NCBI GenBank assembly: GCA_020631735.1
Contig: CM036209.1
Location: 124,001-188,000, forward strand
Reading direction: 5' to 3'
Length of the DNA: 64,000 bases
From: Saccharum officinarum
Lineage: Eukaryota; Streptophyta; Magnoliopsida; Poales; Poaceae
Under the pieces are notes generated by a model, which saw only the letters and a program-made list of their open reading frames with translations, made no database searches and was not told the DNA's origin. The number at the start of each line of letters is the position of its first letter. Position 1 is the stretch's first letter. A program made the translations under genes and the position numbers. Below, piece by piece: positions 57,691 through 64,000 of the stretch.

Positions 57691-58308
57691 CGCATGCAAG
57701 ACCCCACTAATGGGCCAATTTGGACCGGTCTGATTGGGTTGGACCGAATGGACAAATTACTACAGTACAGAGGGTCGTGGCTACTGTAGCATCACGGATA
57801 CTGTAGCTACGCGAGTTTAGTCTATATCAGAGCCTGAGAGCGAGTTAGACCTTAAAAGCCTAGATCTGTGAGGCTGTTAACTCTGGATTGATCCTTTTGT
57901 GTGAAGCGAGGATGAAAACGCAAGAGATTTAATTAGCAGGTATGACTCATTCAACGTGTAGAGTGAATCTTAACCGTCTTTTCAGGTCGGTGCGTTACAC
58001 CGCATCACCTTGTTTTTCTTCCTTTGAAACAATTGTGGCCGCGTCTTCTCGTGTGAGTCTCGCATCCTACACTCAGACTGATGACTTGACGGGAAAAAAA
58101 AACTACTAACGTAACTAAGATGTCGGGTCAGGGGTGCACGCGGGTGGTAGAATTCAGGGTTAGCCGATTGATGGCCCGATAAGGAAACGAAACAAATAGG
58201 AAAAGGTCCGTGTGACTCACAACCTCAGCCCATCAAGTACCCGCCAGCCCAACACATTGAGCTCCCTCATTCGCCTCCTCATTTACAAAAACCGTTTTTT
58301 ATCCTTAA
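57691..58308. other. Intergenic, no gene seen
   Basis: Includes repeated CTACTGTAGC-type words at about 57760-57815 and otherwise nothing that can be named. Confidence 0.45.
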
Positions 58309-58593
58309 CTAGCAAATATGCTCGTGCGTTGTAATGGAAGAAAAAATTATAGAGGACATACAATAACGAAAATATAACTCGGTGCAGCACATCAGCAACG
58401 TATAGACATGGGACATATTTTTCCTATTTGGGTTAAGATTCTTATTCACTTAAAATCGGAGAGATCTAACTGAATAAGTTTTTCTAGTTATATAAAGAGA
58501 AGGGCTATAGGCAGTTTTCGACATTCACAAAGTTAGTTAAGAGATGACCGAACAAAAAAATAGGTGTAGGAAAATTTTGCCTCTTTATTATTA
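58309..58593 (-). mobile_element. Short Helitron remnant, minus strand
   Basis: The minus-strand 3' end is ACGCACGAGCATATTTGCTAG with its last base at 58309, matching the 25814 end. The 5' side near 58570-58593 reads (complement) AATAATAAAGAGGCAAAATTTTC, the family 5' end minus its first bases. No coding. Confidence 0.5.
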
Positions 58594-58660
58594 CTAGCAA
58601 AATTGCCCGTGCGTCAGGTTATTATTTTCGTTCTTAAGTTGTTAACACTGTACCTTCCTC
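58594..58660 (-). mobile_element. Second Helitron 3' end, inserted in the 5' end of the first
   Basis: The complement of 58594-58618 reads GACGCACGGGCAATTTTGCTAG-like sequence, again with a GC hairpin arm and CTAG. It abuts the TAATAATAAAG of the adjoining copy, a nested insertion between A and T. Its 5' boundary is not found; the end coordinate is approximate. Confidence 0.4.
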
Positions 58661-59059
58661 ACCCTTATCGGTCTGCCATCTTTAAATCCTTTGAAGATAA
58701 TATGTATTGACACCTCGATGACAATATGTATTTACCCTTAAAGAATCTTACAAACGTACGGGTTAGCCATTCATCTTCACAAAAACAATCTTGCGCAGAC
58801 CACGGGTGGTTCTCCATTGCACGTGCCAGCAGCTTCATTGACGACGGCTCCATGTTTATAATCTTTCTTAGTCGTACAACAAATATGCCTCTTCTTATCC
58901 ATAAAAGCTTATGTCACCGTGATGCTATAAGGTATATATTTTATTAGTTGTTTTTACTACTACAGACAAAACATAGCCGGTGGGCTCTAAAATTAAGAAT
59001 ATTTTTGCCTATGCACTAAATTTAAAAAACATACAACAAATTACTGTTTTTTAACTCAT
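58661..59059. other. Intergenic, no supported gene
   Basis: Short opposing ORFs (62 and 73 residues at 58665-58947) match nothing I recognise. Confidence 0.4.
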
Positions 59060-60960
59060 TGTAATGTCCAAATATGCTAGAGGGGGGTGAATAGCCTAAT
59101 TAAAATTTCTACAAGAATTACTTAACCACAAGTTAGTACGAAAGGTGGCGAAGCAAATGCACTAGCCCTAACTAATTAAGCAAGCCACCTACACAAGTCT
59201 AGTACAAGGCTATTCACTAAACACAACAACAACAACTACAAGCTAGAAACAAGAAGTAATACAAGAGAAGAGCTTCGAGTGATTATACCGCCGTGAAGAG
59301 AAAAGAAATACCAATCAATCAATCATACAAGAGAAATCCTCGGGAAGAGAATGACACAAGAATTTATCCCGAGGTTCACTTGCTTCCCGGCAAGCTACTC
59401 CCCGTTGTGGCGATACACACACTTGTCGGTTCACGAGCTAATAGACTATCAAGAGTCGAGCCCTCGGCGGGCGCCGCACAACCGCACACAAGATGGGGAT
59501 CCTCCAAGCCACGAGCTTCACTAGAGTATCCAATTCGCGAACTCCCACGGGGAAGGATCAAGAACCCCTTACAACACTTGGTGAAGGCTCCAACAATCTC
59601 CAATTGGGAGCTCGATCACCTCCGCTGCTCCAAGCCGTCTACCGTATCGGGAAACACGGAAGAGTAACAAGAAATCCGCAGCAACTCGAAGATCAAGTGC
59701 CTCTAGAATGCAACTCTCAAGCAATGCACTTGAATCTCACTCAATCTCACTCAAGATGTGCAACTATGCAAAGAGATGAGTGGAGGGGTTGTTCTCTAGC
59801 TCAAAGTATGTCTCTAGTTCTCAAAATGTGCAAGAGTTACCCTCAAACCCCGGCAAACCTCTATTTATAGCGTACCCCTTCGAATATGGCCATTAGGAAC
59901 TTTAACCAGCCGAAGTCGTGCTGACCGGACGCGCTGGTCAAACTGACCGGACGCGCCGGTCGCGCAACGGCTAAAATCTGAAACACCGATCGGACGCGCT
60001 GGTCGTACTGACCGGACGCGCCGGGTGTGACCGGACGCGCTGGTCCCGCAACTGACCGGACGCACTGGTCAACTTGAGTAGCGCACAACTGAACAACGAC
60101 CGGACGCGCCACTCGTAAAGACCGGACGCGACAGTGCCCGCGTCCGGTTAGAGTCCAGTAAGCTCCCTGGACGACCGGACACGTCCGGTCGTCAGTGACC
60201 GGACGCGCTACGCGTCCGATCATCGAACTAAAACCCGCGCAGACGCTGAACACTGACCGGACGCGTCCGGTCATACCGAGACCGCGTCCGGTGCAGCGTC
60301 CGGTCACCACAGTGACCTCTGTTCGCCTCCGTTTCTTTTCCGACTTCCGGCGTAATAGAAAATAGGCATTTCACTTCTCCAAAAAGCGCCGAATCCCGCC
60401 TCGCAAGCTCGGCGGGAGGGAGAGAGGAGCCCAAACCCCTCTCTACCGCCTGAATTCCACCGCCTTTGCAAATGTGCTAACACCACCAAGTGTACACCAC
60501 CATGTGCATGTGTGTTAGCATTTCACAATCATTTTCCAAGGCGTTATGTTAGCTCTTTACTAGATCCTAATGCATATGCTCAAGACATTGATCTAGTGGC
60601 ACTTGATTTACGAGCTAACCGTGATTGCCCCTCTTCATAGTCGGCTATATATCCTAAACCCGGTCAATCACTTATCTACTCATCTTAGACCGGCAAAAGG
60701 AAAACCCCTATGGTTATACCTTTGCCTTGCGCTCTTAGATCCTTCTCTTTTCACTTGATCATCATGTCCTTTCTTTTATGTGCATCTCCACCATGATCAT
60801 CATTTCATGTCTATGCACCATCTCTTTGTGATCTTGTGGCCACCACTCCTTGCCACATACACCTTCATCACATGTGTTGTTTATGCCTAACTCAATACAC
60901 TTAACACAAGGCATTAGCAACTTGGTGTCATTAATTACCAAAACCAAACTTGGGCTTTCA
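59060..60960 (-). repeat. 3' LTR of Sirevirus E
   Basis: The minus strand starts TGAAAGCCC at 60960, beside a polypurine tract. It ends near 59060 after an AGGGGGGTGAAT-type stretch, the counterpart of the same phrase at the inner end of LTRs A-C. TATA box TATAAATAG is opposite 59861-59869. The sequence differs from the A-C family outside the palindrome array, so E is another family. The left boundary (TGTAATG or TGTCCAA) is uncertain by a few bases. Confidence 0.8.
59922..60305. repeat. CG-rich palindrome array in LTR E
   Basis: GACCGGACGCGCTGGTC, GACCGGACACGTCCGGTC and GACCGGACGCGTCCGGTC units lie just upstream (minus strand) of the TATA box. It is the same word as in A-C, in an LTR that is otherwise dissimilar. 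Confidence 0.85.
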
Positions 60961-62080
60961 ATCTCCCCCTTTTTGGTAATTGATGACAACCATCACAAAG
61001 ATATGAAATGAAATCAATTTTCAATTTCGATAGTATTAGCTCCCCTTACATATGTGCTTCCATGAGTTTGGTTCAATTATGCACATATGTATGGATTTGA
61101 ATTTTGGGAGAGTTACTACTATCAAATTGATGCTAAGGTATATAGAATGGACCTTTGAAGCGTGATACCAATCGGAGTTGCCTTTATATACCATCCTTAG
61201 CATCGAAGTAGCTAGACACTACTTTGTAATATATCACTTGTAAAGATCACAAACACTAAAGTACTTCGTGAGATCAACATTAAAAGCAAAGGTGTCTAGA
61301 TACCACATGTAAAGCTACTCTTAACAAAACATCATTCAAGTTCTATATCTAGCATACACCAAACAATCATGAATATCAAAATTAAACTTTGCAATGCAAT
61401 ATTTCATCATGTTAATGCACATACAAATGCAACAAATAATCCATGAGCTTGCTCCCCCTACTTATATGCTCAAATTTAATTTCTCTCCTCCTCACTATAT
61501 CTTTTCTCTCTCCCTTACTATATCTTTCTCCCTCTTTGTGACTTTTCTTTTTATCTTTGTGACTTTTCTCTCCCCCTTATTATTTCTTATTCCCTTTTTG
61601 TAATATCTTTGTGACTTTTCTCTCCCCCTTTGTCAACAATCACCAAAAAGGTGCCAATTTTAGTGAGAGTTAAGTCAATTAATATGAGGGAGTCCAAATT
61701 ATGGTTCAACCTAGATCACTTGCCTAGAATATGTAATTCGGTTTGATCCAAGGACAAGCTTTTTCACACCTCATAAAGTATAAGGGTTATCTTGACCATG
61801 TTGAATTACACACCATGAGCTTATTTTCTAGATTCAACACTAGGTTTGCAAGCCCACAAACATGTCATATGCTACCACTTAGATCAATCAAACATAGAAG
61901 CAATAGTGGTACCATATATACATCAAAATCATTTGATTTTCATGAATGAGCCTATTTGATATGCAAATATGTCTATATGTTCTAGCCGTGTCCTTAGCAC
62001 AGTATGAATGATATGCCAAAAAACTTTACCTTGCATTGTCGGAGGAGAGGCATGTCATATAAGAATGTGGGGGGGTGCAC
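60961..62080 (-). promoter_or_regulatory. 3' non-coding region of element E with repeated polypurine tracts
   Basis: The minus strand carries AAAAAGGGGGAGAT next to the LTR and further GGGGGAGA tracts at about 61568-61578 and 61620-61632, plus GGGAGAAAG runs between. Unlike A and C, no env-like ORF, palindrome array or GC leader lies between pol and LTR. The rest is AT-rich without a gene. Confidence 0.75.
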
Positions 62081-64000
62081 TCATTTCAAGTTGGAGAAGT
62101 CAAGTATGTTCAATTCATTCTTCAACTTGTAAAATCTCTTTTCATCAAGTGGCTTTGTAAAGATGTCGGCTAGTTGATCTTCGGTGTCAATGCTCTCAAT
62201 GCTAATATCACCCTTTTGTTGATGGTCTCTTATGAAGTGGTGCCTTATGTCAATGTGCTTAGTTCTTGAATGTTGAACCGGATTTTGAGTCATCTTGATA
62301 GCACTTTTATTGTCACAAAACAATGGTACATTCTTGAACTTGATTCCAAAATCATTCAAAGTGGCCTTCATCCAAAGCAGTTGTGCACAACAACTACCGG
62401 CACTAATGTATTCGGCCTCGGTGGTAGATAGTGCAACACTATTTTGTTTCCTTGATGACCATGAAATAAGAGATCTTCCAAGCATTTGACAAGTGCCACT
62501 TGTGCTCATTCTATTAATCTTGCATCCACCATAGTCAGAGTCCGAATATCCAATCAACTCAAAGTTAGATCCCTTAGGATACCATAATCCAACATCATGA
62601 GTGCACTTAAGATATCTCAATATCCTCTTGGTTGCTTTCAAGTGACTTTCTCTAGGTGAAGCTTGATATCTTGCACACTTGCACACACTAAACATCACAT
62701 CCGGCCTAGAAGCGGTGACATAGAGGAAACTTCCAATCATAGACCGGTATAGCTTTTGATCTACCATGTTTCCACTAGCATCAATTCCCAATTGATCATT
62801 AGTGCCCATTGGAGTACTCATTGGCTTAGCATCTTGCAATCCAAACTTCTTGATCATGTCCTTGATGTACTTGCCTTGACTTACAAAAGTGCCATTCTTC
62901 ATTTGCTTGATTTGAAGTCCAAGGAAGTAACTAAGCTCTCCAATCATAGACATCTCAAACTCATTAGCCATCATATTTCCAAACTCTTCACAAAAGTCTT
63001 GGTTAGTTGATCCAAAGATAATGTCATCCACATAAATTTGCAACACAAACAAGTCATTTCCAAGCTTCTTGGTGAAGAGCGTGGTGTCAACCTTTCCCAT
63101 CTTGAACCCTTTAGAGAGGAGAAAGTCCCTTAACCTCTCATACCATGCTCTAGGTGCTTGCTTCAAACCATACAATGCCTTCTTTAGCTTGTAAACATGG
63201 TTGGGCTTCTTGTCATCTTCAAAACCGGGAGGTTGCTCAACATAAACTTCTTCATTGATGTAGCCATTGAGAAATGCACTCTTGACATCCATTTGATAGA
63301 GCTTGATGTTGTGTGCACAAGCATATGCTAATAAGATTCTAATTGCCTCCAATCTTGCAACCGGTGCATATGTCTCTCCAAAGTCAAGACCCTCAACTTG
63401 AGTGTATCCTTGTGCTACTAATCTTGCTTTGTTCCTCACAACCATCCCATCTTGATCTTGCTTGTTTCTAAAGACCCACTTAGTGCCAATCACATTGTAG
63501 TTCTTTGGCCTCTCAACAAGTTTCCAAACTTGATTTCTAGTGAAGTTGTTTAGTTCTTCATGCATGGCATTTATCCAATCGGAATCCTTCAAAGCATCTT
63601 CTATCTTCTTTGGTTTTTCTAATGAGACAAATGAGTAATGCTCACAAAAGGATGCTAGTCTTGATCTAGTTTGAACACCACTTTGAATTCCACCGATAAT
63701 TTGGTCCAACGGATGATCTCTTGCAATGCTAGTAGGTTGGAGTATTGGGAGTTGATGGCTTCCACTTGTTTGACCTTGAACTTGAGCTTCATCATGAGTA
63801 TCACTCGAGCTAGCTTGATTTGAATCAATTTGCACACTTTGGTTGATCACATGAATATCATCATCGTCAACTTGCCTTGGCCTAACATCACCAATGTCCA
63901 TATTCTTCATTGCATTAGACAATTGATCTCCTCTCATATCATCAAGGTTTTGAGCTTCATTGTGAGATCCTTGGGTTTCATCAAACTCAACATCATGAAC
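62081..64000 (-). CDS. Sirevirus E pol, C-terminal part (RT, RNase H), partial
   Basis: The frame is open from the window edge to the stop at 62081; a Met at 63937 is not the real start. Order: end of integrase with VEFDET, acidic linker, RT with [38 protein letters not shown] and IYVDDIIFG, then RNase H with [15 protein letters not shown] and [10 protein letters not shown] at the C-terminus. About 70% alike by eye to pol of A and C, with no break. Catalytic aspartates of RT (YVDD) are kept. It belongs to the Sirevirus lineage (Opie/Ji-like by its lack of the extra ORF, inferred). Confidence 0.93.
   Translation of the reverse strand, partial: VHDVEFDETQGSHNEAQNLDDMRGDQLSNAMKNMDIGDVRPRQVDDDDIHVINQSVQIDSNQASSSDTHDEAQVQGQTSGSHQLPILQPTSIARDHPLDQIIGGIQSGVQTRSRLASFCEHYSFVSLEKPKKIEDALKDSDWINAMHEELNNFTRNQVWKLVERPKNYNVIGTKWVFRNKQDQDGMVVRNKARLVAQGYTQVEGLDFGETYAPVARLEAIRILLAYACAHNIKLYQMDVKSAFLNGYINEEVYVEQPPGFEDDKKPNHVYKLKKALYGLKQAPRAWYERLRDFLLSKGFKMGKVDTTLFTKKLGNDLFVLQIYVDDIIFGSTNQDFCEEFGNMMANEFEMSMIGELSYFLGLQIKQMKNGTFVSQGKYIKDMIKKFGLQDAKPMSTPMGTNDQLGIDASGNMVDQKLYRSMIGSFLYVTASRPDVMFSVCKCARYQASPRESHLKATKRILRYLKCTHDVGLWYPKGSNFELIGYSDSDYGGCKINRMSTSGTCQMLGRSLISWSSRKQNSVALSTTEAEYISAGSCCAQLLWMKATLNDFGIKFKNVPLFCDNKSAIKMTQNPVQHSRTKHIDIRHHFIRDHQQKGDISIESIDTEDQLADIFTKPLDEKRFYKLKNELNILDFSNLK

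Overview
This is nuclear DNA from a large, repeat-rich grass genome. The Andropogoneae (sugarcane, Miscanthus, sorghum or maize relatives) fit best. The reasons are Ty1/copia Sirevirus (Maximus/SIRE lineage) retrotransposons with an extra ORF after pol, a CACTA element with grass-type TTTGCCGAGTG subterminal repeats, Helitron ends of the CCCGTGCGTTG...CTAG type, Gypsy-like LTRs, and two remnants of plant genes: an NB-ARC resistance-type gene and a prolyl 4-hydroxylase. No bacterial-type gene, rRNA, canonical tRNA or CRISPR array is visible. Two 100-base N blocks (5777-5876, 38710-38809) are scaffold gaps.

Layout. 1-5776: pieces of long LTRs, two of them related and in opposite orientation. 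5877-19212: Sirevirus element A on the minus strand, with both LTRs, decayed gag and pol, and an env-like ORF. 19213-21370: 3' end and LTR of a Gypsy-type element. 21913-23433: NB-ARC gene with one nonsense codon. 24113-25814: non-autonomous Helitron(s). 25811-29691: decayed prolyl 4-hydroxylase gene on the minus strand, with a CACTA derivative (27421-28942) in one intron and a Helitron at its last codon. 30150-30343: another CACTA-like end. 32441-38709: relics of an older Sirevirus B in the order env-like / LTR / gag. 38810-52213: element C on the plus strand, the best preserved Sirevirus, with an uninterrupted env-like ORF. 52214-52920: probable LINE 3' end. 53804-57685: Tork-like copia element D (minus) with a perfect 5-bp target duplication and an internal deletion. 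58309-58600: Helitron ends. 59060-64000: Sirevirus E (minus), running off the window.

The most interesting structure is in the Sireviruses. Elements A and C have an array of CG-rich palindromes (core ACCGGACGCGTCCGGT) just upstream of the LTR TATA box. A second array of the same kind lies between pol and the env-like ORF. It is followed by a TATA-like sequence, a GC-rich leader like that of a host gene, and a predicted intron of about 110 bp whose splice sites are the same in both copies. The env-like protein shows no signal peptide or membrane segment. Its middle part looks like the domain called putative plant transposon protein, followed by a Gln-rich coiled coil. My inference is that these elements carry a self-contained expression cassette for a non-envelope accessory protein.

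Caution: many frameshifts here are single-base changes in homopolymers, and the LTR pairs differ in the same way. Some gene breaks may be assembly errors.
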